In this document: in pieces, positions 31,480-39,259 of the stretch
Layout of the letters: each line of letters opens with the position of its first letter
Position numbering within the stretch: the first letter of the stretch is position 1
IMG/VR virus record: IMGVR_UViG_3300000176_000008
Location: 1-64,000 of that record
Source of the DNA: a virus
Direction: 5' to 3' (one strand)
Length of the DNA stretch: 64,000 bases
Program-made: the position numbers and the translations under genes
The notes under the pieces: model-generated
Database searches by the model: none
What the model saw: only the letters and a program-made list of their open reading frames with translations
Told to the model about the DNA's origin: nothing

Positions 31480-32502
31480 TTATTTTGTATGTTGTGGAAG
31501 GAATTGACCTTTGGATCCATTAGCATCGCTAGTTTGACCCGCTTTGTCACCTTTACCGGAACCAACTGGACCTGGGGTCTTGTTGTTTCCTGGATATCCA
31601 GAACCTTGTTTCTTCAAGTTTTTAACACCAGCTTTACCGCCTGGGGCGCTGTTGGTTTCCCAATCTTTACCAGTAAACTGTTCGCCGCTGTCTTTAGCAA
31701 TACCTTTGTTTACTTTGTTAGGTGTAGTACCTGTGGTATGGCCTTCTGTAGTGCTCATATCGCCTAGGATGTTGCTGGCATTAGCACCTGTGTTAGGTTT
31801 GCCTTTACCAGAACTTACTGGGCTACGACCTTCTACTGGACGGCTTTGTGTTTCACCGCTAGCAGCACCGGCGTAGTCGCCTTGTTGTTTTTGTGTGTTG
31901 CCACCGTAGTTGTGACCAACTTTTTCAACGTATTCGCGTGTCATACGACGCCCTTCGAATGCTGGTTGACCCATCATTTCGTCTTCGCCTTCTTCATCAC
32001 CAAACTCGTTGTCCATACCCATTTCGGCTTCTTCGCCGCCTTGAGCACGTTCTAGTTCTGCGAAAGCAGCTTCTAGTTCAGCAATAGCGTTCTTGATATC
32101 ATAGATAGCAGAATCTTCTTGACCTTCATGACCGTGTTCGTCATCTTCTGGACCGTTAGCGCCGATTTCACCACCAAACTCGTCAGCAGCATCACCTTCT
32201 TCGCCGCCTTCGAAACCGTCGGCACCGTCCATCATGTAAGAATCTTCTAATTCTTCTTCGGATTCATCCATTTCTTCTTCGTCCATGGACTCGTCGACTT
32301 TATCTTCGTCTTCTTCGTCTTTGGCTTCATCCATTTCTTCGTCTTCTGCAGACTCTTCCATTTCCTCATCTTCTTCTTCAGCGATAAGGTTTTCGTAGAT
32401 TGTACGTGACTTCTCAACAACGATTTCGTGGAATAGAGCGTTAGCACCTTCCATGTCTTCGTTTACAAGTAAGTCTAATAATTGTTCAAATTTTGTAGAC
32501 AT
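31480..32502 (-). CDS. 67: gp67-like prohead core protein, extended
   Basis: The first 45 residues (FEQLLDLLVNEDMEGANALF, then E-I-V-V-E-K-S-R-T-I-Y-E-N-L-I-A) resemble the helical start of T4 gp67. A very acidic stretch of D/E/M follows (about 45-135), as in gp67. Unlike T4 gp67 (80 residues), this protein continues for about 200 residues of disordered Gly/Asn/Lys/Pro-rich sequence. An M-x-x-E-Y/R-E-Y-V-E-K-V-G-H-N-Y-G motif near residue 190 may be a conserved island. Position between portal and gp21 agrees with T4 gp67/gp68. The strong AGGAGA SD suggests high expression. Assignment rests on position plus the acidic N-terminal pattern. Confidence 0.7.
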   Translation of the reverse strand: MSTKFEQLLDLLVNEDMEGANALFHEIVVEKSRTIYENLIAEEEDEEMEESAEDEEMDEAKDEEDEDKVDESMDEEEMDESEEELEDSYMMDGADGFEGGEEGDAADEFGGEIGANGPEDDEHGHEGQEDSAIYDIKNAIAELEAAFAELERAQGGEEAEMGMDNEFGDEEGEDEMMGQPAFEGRRMTREYVEKVGHNYGGNTQKQQGDYAGAASGETQSRPVEGRSPVSSGKGKPNTGANASNILGDMSTTEGHTTGTTPNKVNKGIAKDSGEQFTGKDWETNSAPGGKAGVKNLKKQGSGYPGNNKTPGPVGSGKGDKAGQTSDANGSKGQFLPQHTK

Positions 32503-32685
32503 GTTATAAATTTCTCCTATTAGGGTAGCGGCAAGGCTGTATGGTATTTACTATACCGCGGAAATTTATATACGAAATAGGCCTAAAACGAGCCGTTTTG
32601 ACCTTGATGACGCAGAATTACTTCTGGTTTTTGAATTTTTCTGTCTAAAATATTTAGTTTTTAGACCGCACAGTTATCTTTGTAC
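32503..32685 (-). other. Leader/intergenic region before gp67-like gene
   Basis: This 183-base gap has no open frame of note. On the minus strand it holds hairpins: GTCTAAAA...TTTTAGAC near 32642-32665, AAAACG-GCT-CGTTTT at 32583-32597, and GGTAT-AGTAA-ATACC at 32543-32557. It also holds the late-promoter-like TATAAATT. The first hairpins may slow or end transcription coming from the portal, and the promoter restarts it for the head-protein operon. Confidence 0.5.
32563..32570 (-). promoter_or_regulatory. Candidate late promoter (TATAAATT)
   Basis: On the minus strand TATAAATT differs from TATAAATA only in the last base. It lies 60 bases upstream of the gp67-like start, in the only sizeable gap of the head operon. 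It would boost gp67, gp21, gp22 and gp23 independently of the portal gene. Confidence 0.5.
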
Positions 32686-32934
32686 TTATTGTGCTGCCGC
32701 TTCTGGCGGAGGAGCAGCGTACATTTTTCTCACTAACCCTAGTTCTTTACGATGTTCTTTGTCATGAGATTCGCTGGCTTTGCGTATATCATTGATCATT
32801 CTCAATGTTAAACGAGTCTTGCGAAGGTCTTTTTGCTTCAGAACATTGGTAGTATCATTCTGGCTGAGATACCTGCTGTCATCCTGAGGATCAGCATGTT
32901 CACGGTCAAAATAGATAAACTCTCTTAAAATCAT
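32686..32934 (-). CDS. Small hypothetical protein (82 aa)
   Basis: MILREFIYFDREHADPQDDS opens the protein; a highly charged helix (KDLRKTRLTLRMINDIRKAS) fills the middle and a Pro/Ala tail ends it. It sits between the portal and the gp67-like gene, 8 bases from the portal stop. T4 has no gene exactly here; its small head-core gene 68 lies on the other side of gp67. A role in head assembly is likely from context only. I do not assign a symbol. Confidence 0.6.
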   Translation of the reverse strand: MILREFIYFDREHADPQDDSRYLSQNDTTNVLKQKDLRKTRLTLRMINDIRKASESHDKEHRKELGLVRKMYAAPPPEAAAQ

Positions 32935-32942
32935 AGTAGTAT

Positions 32943-34691
32943 TTATGCTTCAGCACCACCTGTAGCAGGAGCGCCTGTGCCAGCATCTCCGCCTGGAGCT
33001 TGACCTGCAGGTGCGCCTGCAGCATCATCTTCCATACCTGCATCAGGTGTAGGAGAACTTAAATCCCCAATATCGCCGCTCATACCGCCAGCTGTGATAC
33101 CGGCACTACGAAGTTCGCTGCTAGCACTTAAGAATTGATCTTCGTCAACATTTTCTTCTTTCCACTGTGTTTCGTTCTGTGCAATTTCTTCTTTGGTCAA
33201 TCCTAGGAAGCGTTCTAGTGCAAAGCGTTTGCTGATAAAGGGCACAGCAACCATGGTGTTAAAGGTGTTAACACGAGCAGTATCCATTTCAGCTTGTCTG
33301 TAGCTAGCAAAGTTTTGTGGTGGATTAAATTTAAGATCGAAAATATTGCTGTCAACATTGATACCAGAACTACTCAAGTATTGTTTAAACTCAAGATCAA
33401 ACGGCTCTGTAATTAGGCTTTGTAATCGTTCGCAGTATTTGTTGAATCGCAATTCTTGTATATAGGCTGTCCCAACTCGTCCGTCATTGAAGCTGCTTCC
33501 TCCGTCGTCCGAACCAGTAGGTAGATAAGAACTAGGGATACGCAGAGCTCTAAACAGTTTATTAGTAAAGTAGCGTAGGTCATCAATTTCTCCTAGATTC
33601 TGCCCGCCTTGTAGAATTTCAACTTTACTTCCTCTACCTTCAGCGGTTTGTGGGAAGAAGTAATCTTCGTTAATGCTCAATGGATTATAACTTGCATCTA
33701 TAACACTTTGTCCACCACCTGTAACACTAGGAATACGGCGTTGATTTACTTCGTTCTTAACACGCTCAACAAAGCTCATAGCCAAGTGGCTAGGCATATT
33801 ACCTACGTCAATATAGAACACACGGCGTTCAGGAGCACGCTGTATACGATAGATTAAGATGGCATCTTCAAGTAGTTCTTTTTGTTTGAATACCTTAAAG
33901 ATACTTTCCATTAAACTATTACCAAATGGGAAGTTGTTGTCTAACCCTTCACTCATTGAGATGTGAATAACGTGACGAGCATCGATAGCGTATTGGTTTT
34001 GATTTTCGGAGAATCTGCTACCGTTGGCAGTTGTAGGGAACGAGCCAGTCATACCTCTCGAACCACCAGCACCTCCGCCGCCCGAACCATAGCTTCCGCC
34101 AAATTGATTGCCACCGCCGTTTTGATTGCTAGGTTGAATAGCAGTTGTAGCTAGTGTTTCAAAGTTGGGATTAAAATCACGAATGAAATATTGTTCAGGC
34201 TTCTTACCTTCTGATTCATTGACAATAATCTTGTCAACTTTAGCAGGATCTACATACATCCACTTTTGATTTTCAGGATCGCGAACAAAGAAACTATCAC
34301 CAAACTTAAATGCATTTCGTACGATTTTAAACATACGAACTGGGAATTTATTGATCTTGCACCATTGTTGTAGGTACTTTTTAATGATCTTAATTTCAGT
34401 TGTAGTAGCTTGTTCCTTGAATTTGATTTGAAAAGGTGTGCCGTTTTCTTCGTTTAATTGCGTACAAAACTCTGCTAAAATATCAAAGGCAGCATTAACT
34501 TCACTGTCGCTGTCCATAGTGTCATACTGACCATAACGCTCTAAACGATTAGGATGGCCAGCATAGACATCAGGCAAATAGCTGGAATAATTAGTGCGGC
34601 TAGGATTGCTACCCATACTGGTACTACCGCTAATCGGGCTTAATTTACCCGATACGTTAATGGGTGTAAAATACTTTTTCCATCCGGACAT
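32943..34691 (-). CDS. 20: Portal vertex protein gp20
   Basis: It forms the dodecameric ring through which DNA enters and to which the tail attaches. Features typical of T4-type portals are S-E-V-N-A-A-F-D-I-L-A-E-F-C near residue 60, a V-R-N-A-F-K-F-G-D-S-F-F-V-R-D region, R-A-P-E-R-R-V-F-Y-I-D-V-G-N, and L-R-I-P-S-S-Y-L-P. The protein is 582 residues against 524 in T4. The extra length is partly a Gly/Asn/Ser-rich insertion at about 185-230 (GGGNQFGGSYGSGGGGAGG) and partly a Pro/Ala/Gly tail. It has an AAAGGAA SD and lies directly downstream of the tape-measure-like gene. Confidence 0.93.
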   Translation of the reverse strand: MSGWKKYFTPINVSGKLSPISGSTSMGSNPSRTNYSSYLPDVYAGHPNRLERYGQYDTMDSDSEVNAAFDILAEFCTQLNEENGTPFQIKFKEQATTTEIKIIKKYLQQWCKINKFPVRMFKIVRNAFKFGDSFFVRDPENQKWMYVDPAKVDKIIVNESEGKKPEQYFIRDFNPNFETLATTAIQPSNQNGGGNQFGGSYGSGGGGAGGSRGMTGSFPTTANGSRFSENQNQYAIDARHVIHISMSEGLDNNFPFGNSLMESIFKVFKQKELLEDAILIYRIQRAPERRVFYIDVGNMPSHLAMSFVERVKNEVNQRRIPSVTGGGQSVIDASYNPLSINEDYFFPQTAEGRGSKVEILQGGQNLGEIDDLRYFTNKLFRALRIPSSYLPTGSDDGGSSFNDGRVGTAYIQELRFNKYCERLQSLITEPFDLEFKQYLSSSGINVDSNIFDLKFNPPQNFASYRQAEMDTARVNTFNTMVAVPFISKRFALERFLGLTKEEIAQNETQWKEENVDEDQFLSASSELRSAGITAGGMSGDIGDLSSPTPDAGMEDDAAGAPAGQAPGGDAGTGAPATGGAEA

Positions 34692-34708
34692 TAGATCATT
34701 CCTTTAAT

Positions 34709-37357
34709 TTAAGCTGCCCATAAATTTCCATTTAAGGACTTGGCAGCTCTGTGAGTTTTGTCGGTATTTTCGGCAGTATCCTTCATATACTTAACTAACT
34801 CTTTCATTGTACTATTTAATGATTCTAGCTGTGCTGCGGTTTTTTCTTCTGTTGACTTTCCGCCGGTGGCAATCTTAGTAACTGCTTGAATCATTTGTGC
34901 CCCAGCATTAGATAGTGCTTCTGCTGCAGTAGGACCTTTTAACACAGATTTTAGTTTTTCTGCTTTGATGAGATCTACTGAATTGACTGCTTTGCCAAAT
35001 GCTGTAATACCTTGAGCATAGGTGTTTAGCGCAGGACCTAGTGTTGATACGCTCTTAATTCCAGATTCTGACATTTTAATGCCAGTACCTAAAGACAATA
35101 ACGAAACTCCTAATCCAGCAATAGGACCTGTTAGTTTTAATAAATCAAGGGCACTAACATCACTTAGCATTATTAGCCCTTTGGCTAAGTTTTGCATTTG
35201 CGGGCCAGCTAGTGCAACTGATACTCCGAACGGAACCATTGCTAGACCTAGTGCACCTATGGCTAGAGCGCCGGTTAAAATCAAGGGACTAGCAAAACTT
35301 AATACCGCTGCTACCGCTCCTAAACCTAATAGTGTAACAAATCCCTTGCCCATTTCTGCCCAGCTTACCTTGGCAAATTCTTGGAATCCTTTGGCAGCAA
35401 TAAAGATAGTACCTGCTAATAGACCTAGCGTAACTCCACCTAATAATACTCTAGGATTGCCCAGTGCACTTAACCCAGATGCAAGGCCTTTTAGCACACC
35501 TTTGATAGCATCGCCTATACCTTTACCTACCCCGGCTAGTGATGATCCTATACCACCAACTTTACCTGCAGCAGTTTGTGCGGCTCCTAGACCGGGTACA
35601 CCTGCACCCTTACCTCCTGCTGCTCCTGTAGCGGCATTTGTTATCCCGCTAAGAACGCCGCCTTTACCACCCCCTGCTACATTACCAGCAATGTTAGCCA
35701 GTGTCGATTTAGCCTTAACAACTACTAAACCTGCAATAATCAACCCGATAGAAGCAATTACACCTTTAATAACTTCACCAGTTTGTCCAAACCCTGCAAG
35801 TAAATTATTCAAATACTTTAAGCCGCCGGTGAGAGATTCAGCTAATTTTCCTACTAAGAACGAAGCTAGTTTAATCAATGGACTAAAGAAATCTAATAGT
35901 GCTGCACCTAATTCTTTTAGTGCACTAGTAGTTGCAGCCATTTGTGCTGCTTCGCTATGCTCTTGTGCTGCTTTTGTTTTTTGTCGTTGTATTTCGGCTT
36001 CATCTAATGCTGCTTTAGTTGTCATACCAGCCATTTGATCTTTTGCAGCCTGGCTTGCAGCTTTTTCATTTCCTTTAAGGGCATTGGTAGTTGATCCTAT
36101 TACCCCAGAAAATCTCATAAACTCACTGCCATTATTCAGTCTGGCTCGATCTTCGGCATCGCGTGCTTGTTGACTTTTTGCCCCGTATTTCATTGTAGCA
36201 TTATACTGATCTTGCAGAGACTTAGTGGCCATAGGAGCCAGTGCAGCATATTTTTTGCCAGCTTCAGTGGTAACTGCTCTACCTTGTGCTGCTGCAAGAA
36301 CATTATCAGCAGCACCTTGACCGTATTTTGCCAGTGCATCATTATACACTGCTGTAAATTTTTCTCGATCTGCTGTGCTCAATGATGCTTTATATAATTC
36401 CATATCTGCTGTATCTTGTTTTTGTTTAAATTCAGCAGCAAGTTGATCTCTACTTTTACCTGTGATATCTGCAAGTCTATCTAGTTGTTCTAAGTAATCT
36501 TTAGTACCTTGTGTTATTTTAGCAGTATCCTGTAGTTCTGCCTTGGTTCTACCTCCAGTGATAGTAAGGTAGTCAGCCATACCCTGGTTAACTTCTTGAG
36601 CAGAATAACCTAGAGCCATTAAGTCTTGACCAGCTGAACTTTGAATAAGGCTACGAGACATTCTAAAAAATGCCTGTGCTCCTTCATTAGCCGAACCACC
36701 TAGGGTAGCTAGGGTTTGAGAATTGTTTTTAATTATTCCGGTAAATTCATCTAAAGTCAAATAAGAATTTGCAGCAGCCATTCTCATAGATGTTAAACTA
36801 CCGCTAAAGTTTACACCCGAAGCCGATATCTTTTGATATGCTTGAAAATTTTCTTCCTGTATGCCAACTAGTTTAGAAAACCCCTGAAACAAAAGTCCAA
36901 TTATAGGATACTTTAAAGTAAGTGCTGTGCCAAAAGTATTGAGCATACCGCTGGCCGTAGCAGTACCTTGCAGTAGTTTGGTTATTTCATTATGTAATAA
37001 TGTAAAATTATCAACTGTTGCTTGAGCAGCATCTACCTGTGATTGTCTAAAATCATCTGTAGCAGCAGTAGTTTGTCTGACGGTATCTGTGTTGCTTTTA
37101 GTAGCAACATTTATGGCGTCTGTAGCAGAAGTTCCTTGCTTAACACTAGCAGTATTGCTTTGTGTTGCAGCAGTAGCAGCAGCAATAGTTGCAGGATCAA
37201 TACCTGCAGATCCTGCTAGGCCGGCAACTTTTAAAACCGCCGAGCCCCCTGCAATGGATTTCATAGAAGCCAATAGGGCCGCTAATGTAGTCTCTGTAGC
37301 TGCATTATTCAGTTCTACTTGTTCGTTGCCTATAAAGCCTGATACATTACCTGCCAT
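34709..37357 (-). CDS. Putative tail tape measure protein (882 aa)
   Basis: A long Ala/Gly/Lys-rich helical protein with coiled-coil stretches in the N-terminal half. Between residues about 480 and 760 lie hydrophobic segments (GVIASIGLIIAGLVVVKAKS; LLGGVTLGLLAGTIFIAAKG; VLSFASPLILTGALAIGALG), the combination usual for tail tape measures. It ends in a charged helix (LESLNSTMKELVKYMKDTAE). A gp26-like gene, related to tail/hub assembly, is transcribed away from the same bidirectional promoter, which fits a tape-measure and chaperone pairing. T4 gp29 is 590 residues and encoded elsewhere. Homology to gp29 is not visible by eye, so the call rests on composition and context. Confidence 0.6.
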   Translation of the reverse strand: MAGNVSGFIGNEQVELNNAATETTLAALLASMKSIAGGSAVLKVAGLAGSAGIDPATIAAATAATQSNTASVKQGTSATDAINVATKSNTDTVRQTTAATDDFRQSQVDAAQATVDNFTLLHNEITKLLQGTATASGMLNTFGTALTLKYPIIGLLFQGFSKLVGIQEENFQAYQKISASGVNFSGSLTSMRMAAANSYLTLDEFTGIIKNNSQTLATLGGSANEGAQAFFRMSRSLIQSSAGQDLMALGYSAQEVNQGMADYLTITGGRTKAELQDTAKITQGTKDYLEQLDRLADITGKSRDQLAAEFKQKQDTADMELYKASLSTADREKFTAVYNDALAKYGQGAADNVLAAAQGRAVTTEAGKKYAALAPMATKSLQDQYNATMKYGAKSQQARDAEDRARLNNGSEFMRFSGVIGSTTNALKGNEKAASQAAKDQMAGMTTKAALDEAEIQRQKTKAAQEHSEAAQMAATTSALKELGAALLDFFSPLIKLASFLVGKLAESLTGGLKYLNNLLAGFGQTGEVIKGVIASIGLIIAGLVVVKAKSTLANIAGNVAGGGKGGVLSGITNAATGAAGGKGAGVPGLGAAQTAAGKVGGIGSSLAGVGKGIGDAIKGVLKGLASGLSALGNPRVLLGGVTLGLLAGTIFIAAKGFQEFAKVSWAEMGKGFVTLLGLGAVAAVLSFASPLILTGALAIGALGLAMVPFGVSVALAGPQMQNLAKGLIMLSDVSALDLLKLTGPIAGLGVSLLSLGTGIKMSESGIKSVSTLGPALNTYAQGITAFGKAVNSVDLIKAEKLKSVLKGPTAAEALSNAGAQMIQAVTKIATGGKSTEEKTAAQLESLNSTMKELVKYMKDTAENTDKTHRAAKSLNGNLWAA

Positions 37358-37381
37358 TGTTTTTCCGTGGTTTTATGCGTA

Positions 37382-37389
37382 TATAAATA
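37382..37389 (+). promoter_or_regulatory. Late promoter, perfect TATAAATA (plus)
   Basis: TATAAATA lies 45 bases upstream of the gp26-like ATG. It is paired with the oppositely oriented box at 37415-37422. The two boxes are symmetric about a 6-bp hairpin at 37394-37408, so the two transcripts begin inside each other's leader. Confidence 0.7.
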
Positions 37390-37393
37390 CTAG

Positions 37394-37408
37394 AAAGATG
37401 ATATCTTT
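37394..37408. promoter_or_regulatory. Dyad/hairpin at centre of divergent late promoters
   Basis: AAAGAT-GAT-ATCTTT forms a perfect 6-bp inverted repeat. Its centre (37401) is within one base of the midpoint between the two late boxes. It falls at or just after both expected start sites, so both mRNAs would begin with the same hairpin. Confidence 0.6.
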
Positions 37409-37414
37409 ATAAGT

Positions 37415-37422
37415 TATTTATT
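37415..37422 (-). promoter_or_regulatory. Late promoter (AATAAATA), minus
   Basis: AATAAATA in the context GAATAAATAACTT lies 57 bases upstream of the tape-measure-like ATG at 37357. The context GAATAAATAAC is shared with the box at 1483-1490. It would drive the tape-measure and portal genes. Confidence 0.65.
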
Positions 37423-37434
37423 CGGAGAAAAACT

Positions 37435-38292
37435 ATGAATTCGCCAGCAAACCCACTATCAATGTTTATGCGTCAACCTAAGATCTATATCAGGTTGCCT
37501 AGCGGTGGGCAATATTGGCCTCAAGGTAGTCTAACTCCTACAGAAACCGGAGAGTACCCTGTTTACTCAATGACTGCTAAAGATGAGCTAATGCTCAAGG
37601 TGCCCGACGCTCTTATGAACGGGCAGGCTGTTGTTGATGTTATTCAACACTGTATTCCTAATATTAAAAATGCTTGGGATGTCCCATCCATTGATGTTGA
37701 TGTTATTCTAATTGCCATTCGTCTAGCAACCTACGGTGAAATGATGACTACTCCTGTAACATTTGGAGAGGATCTAGAGTTAGAATATCAACTAGATCTA
37801 AGAGTTGTAATGGATACATTAATGCAACAAATTCACTGGAATCCCATTGTACCGGTTACCGACGATCTAACAGTATTTGTAAAACCGTTAAACTATCGTC
37901 AAATTAGTTCAGCGGCAATTAAAACATTCGAAACTCAAAAGATGATGAGTATCGTAAATAACGACAAACTTACAGAAGAAGATAAAATTTCGTTATTCAA
38001 AGCCAGTTTCAAGAGCCTAAGTGATGCTACCCTAGGTACCATTACAGATAGTATTGATAAAATTGACAGCAGTCAAGGCAGTACAGATAATCCTAAATTT
38101 ATCAAAGAGTTTGTAGAAAACATCGACAAAGAAATCTTTAACAAGATTCAACAACATCTCGAAATCCTTAGAGATAACAATTCTATCAAACCTATGACAG
38201 TTGCAGTAACTGACGAAATGCGAGAAAAAGGTGTAACAGGCGATACTGTCGAAGTTCCTATTACATTCGATCCGTCTACTTTTTTCGTATAA
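37435..38292 (+). CDS. 26: gp26-like baseplate hub / tail assembly protein
   Basis: The N terminus (FMRQPKIYIRLPSGGQYWPQ) and the segments Y-S-M-T-A-K-D-E-L-M-L-K-x-P-D-A-L-M-N-G and C-I-P-N-I-K-N-A-W-D-V-P-x-I-D-V-D match the T4 gp26 (T4_baseplate) family, which acts in assembly of the baseplate hub and tail. It is 285 residues against 208 in T4. It has a GGAG SD eight bases before the ATG. The last sense codons read ACT-TTT-TTC-GTA-TAA, containing a TTTTTTC slippery heptamer two codons before the stop. A -1 shift would add 76 residues from the next frame and give a 360-residue product. That organisation resembles the G/GT-type tail assembly chaperones of lambda-like phages. Confidence 0.82.
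   Translation: MNSPANPLSMFMRQPKIYIRLPSGGQYWPQGSLTPTETGEYPVYSMTAKDELMLKVPDALMNGQAVVDVIQHCIPNIKNAWDVPSIDVDVILIAIRLATYGEMMTTPVTFGEDLELEYQLDLRVVMDTLMQQIHWNPIVPVTDDLTVFVKPLNYRQISSAAIKTFETQKMMSIVNNDKLTEEDKISLFKASFKSLSDATLGTITDSIDKIDSSQGSTDNPKFIKEFVENIDKEIFNKIQQHLEILRDNNSIKPMTVAVTDEMREKGVTGDTVEVPITFDPSTFFV
38280..38286 (+). promoter_or_regulatory. Candidate -1 ribosomal frameshift site
   Basis: T-TTT-TTC is in the zero frame of the gp26-like gene and fits the X-XXY-YYZ rule. The zero-frame stop TAA follows one codon later (38290-38292). The -1 frame is open from at least 38277 to 38516. A weak stem is possible downstream (GCTTTT at 38294-38299 with GAAGGC at 38313-38318, allowing G-U pairs). Confidence 0.6.
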
Positions 38293-38297
38293 GGCTT

Positions 38298-38516
38298 TTG
38301 CATCTTGATCTAGAAGGCATTAACCAGCTGGTCAAAGATTACGAGTTAGATTCAAAAGCCATCAAAGACGAACTTTTTAGGATATGCTGGTATATGAGGG
38401 GAGGACTCTCATATTCTGAAAGTATGCTATTAGGTTTTGAAGACCGAGAAATCATCGGTCGCATTATTGAAAAGAATTTGGAAACCACGAAAGAAAGTGG
38501 TCTTCCTTTCTTTTAA
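38298..38516 (+). CDS. Second frame of gp26-like gene (frameshift extension)
   Basis: The frame encodes LDLEGINQLVKDYELDSKAI then F-R-I-C-W-Y-M-R-G-G-L-S-Y-S-E-S-M-L-L-G-F-E-D-R-E and ends LETTKESGLPFF. The W-Y-M-R-G-G motif followed by a helix and a P-F-F end is typical of the second part of tail assembly chaperones. Its only start is a TTG at 38298 behind a weak AAGG, so it is more likely read as a -1 frameshift extension from 38286 (adding RIRLL before H-L-D-L-E). Independent reinitiation after the stop at 38292 is the alternative. Its stop overlaps the stop of the convergent gene at 38513. Confidence 0.72.
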   Translation: MHLDLEGINQLVKDYELDSKAIKDELFRICWYMRGGLSYSESMLLGFEDREIIGRIIEKNLETTKESGLPFF

Positions 38517-39259
38517 AGATTCATTCCTAGAAACCGACTGTAACCTACATCCTCGTTATATCCTCTAACTATATTAGGATTGTCATCTTCTGGCTCAGGT
38601 GCAGGCTTGACTGGTGCAGTAGCCGGTTTAGTATTAGCGTTAAACGAATAATTAACTTTTGGAACAGCACCTTGAGTCTGCCCTCCACCGTAATTAGTAG
38701 CTGTTGGTTTTGCAGGTTGTGTTGTTTGGGCCGATTGTGCTTGGTCTGTATTTGTTGGTTTTGCAGGTTGTGTTGGTTGCGTAGCAGGTTCTGCTTGAGC
38801 TGCAGGTTCTGCTTGAGTTGTAGGTTTTGCTTGTTGAGTATCAGCAGATTGTGTTGGTTGCGTAGCAGGTTCTGCTTGAGCTGCAGGTTCTGCTTGAATT
38901 TTACTTACAATATCTTTTTTAGCATCAGGATTTAATTTAGATACTAGTTGTAAAATTTGGTCAACTTCATTATCTCCACCTGTAGGAGCAGCCGCTGCTG
39001 CTATCGGTGCAGCAGTAGCAGGTCGACCTTGTCCTGTAGGAATAGGCGCTGCCCAACTAGGACCTTGACTTTGATTAGCATCAGGTTTTAATGCAGTTTG
39101 TCCTGCTTGGTATCCTTGCTTGGCACCATTCCATACATTTTTAAGTCCTTGAACTACTCCCCCAGCAACTGCACCAGGAACTCTGCCAAGGCCTTGCCCT
39201 AGTCCTTTAAGACTTAATTCGTCTAATTGATCTTCAGTTAATATTTCGTTGATTCTCAT
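38513..39259 (-). CDS. Low-complexity virion-like protein (248 aa)
   Basis: The first 60 residues (MRINEILTEDQLDELSLKGL, then G-R-V-P-G-A-V-A-G-G) look ordered. The rest is Ala/Pro/Gln/Thr-rich with tandem repeats of A-E-P-A-A-Q-A-E-P-A-T-Q-P-T-Q, ending in a short tail F-L-G-M-N-L. Its ATG shares one base with the TAA of the upstream gene (TAATG), so translation is coupled. The M-R/K-I-N-E-I-L-T-E start is common among virion-internal and core proteins of marine T4-like phages, but I cannot name a function. The repeats are the kind that vary in length between relatives. Confidence 0.6.
   Translation of the reverse strand: MRINEILTEDQLDELSLKGLGQGLGRVPGAVAGGVVQGLKNVWNGAKQGYQAGQTALKPDANQSQGPSWAAPIPTGQGRPATAAPIAAAAAPTGGDNEVDQILQLVSKLNPDAKKDIVSKIQAEPAAQAEPATQPTQSADTQQAKPTTQAEPAAQAEPATQPTQPAKPTNTDQAQSAQTTQPAKPTATNYGGGQTQGAVPKVNYSFNANTKPATAPVKPAPEPEDDNPNIVRGYNEDVGYSRFLGMNL

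Noticed and set aside
32940-32947. CATAAATA late-promoter match before the 82-aa gene
   Set aside because: It overlaps the portal stop codon and would start transcription at or inside the ATG; likely chance.
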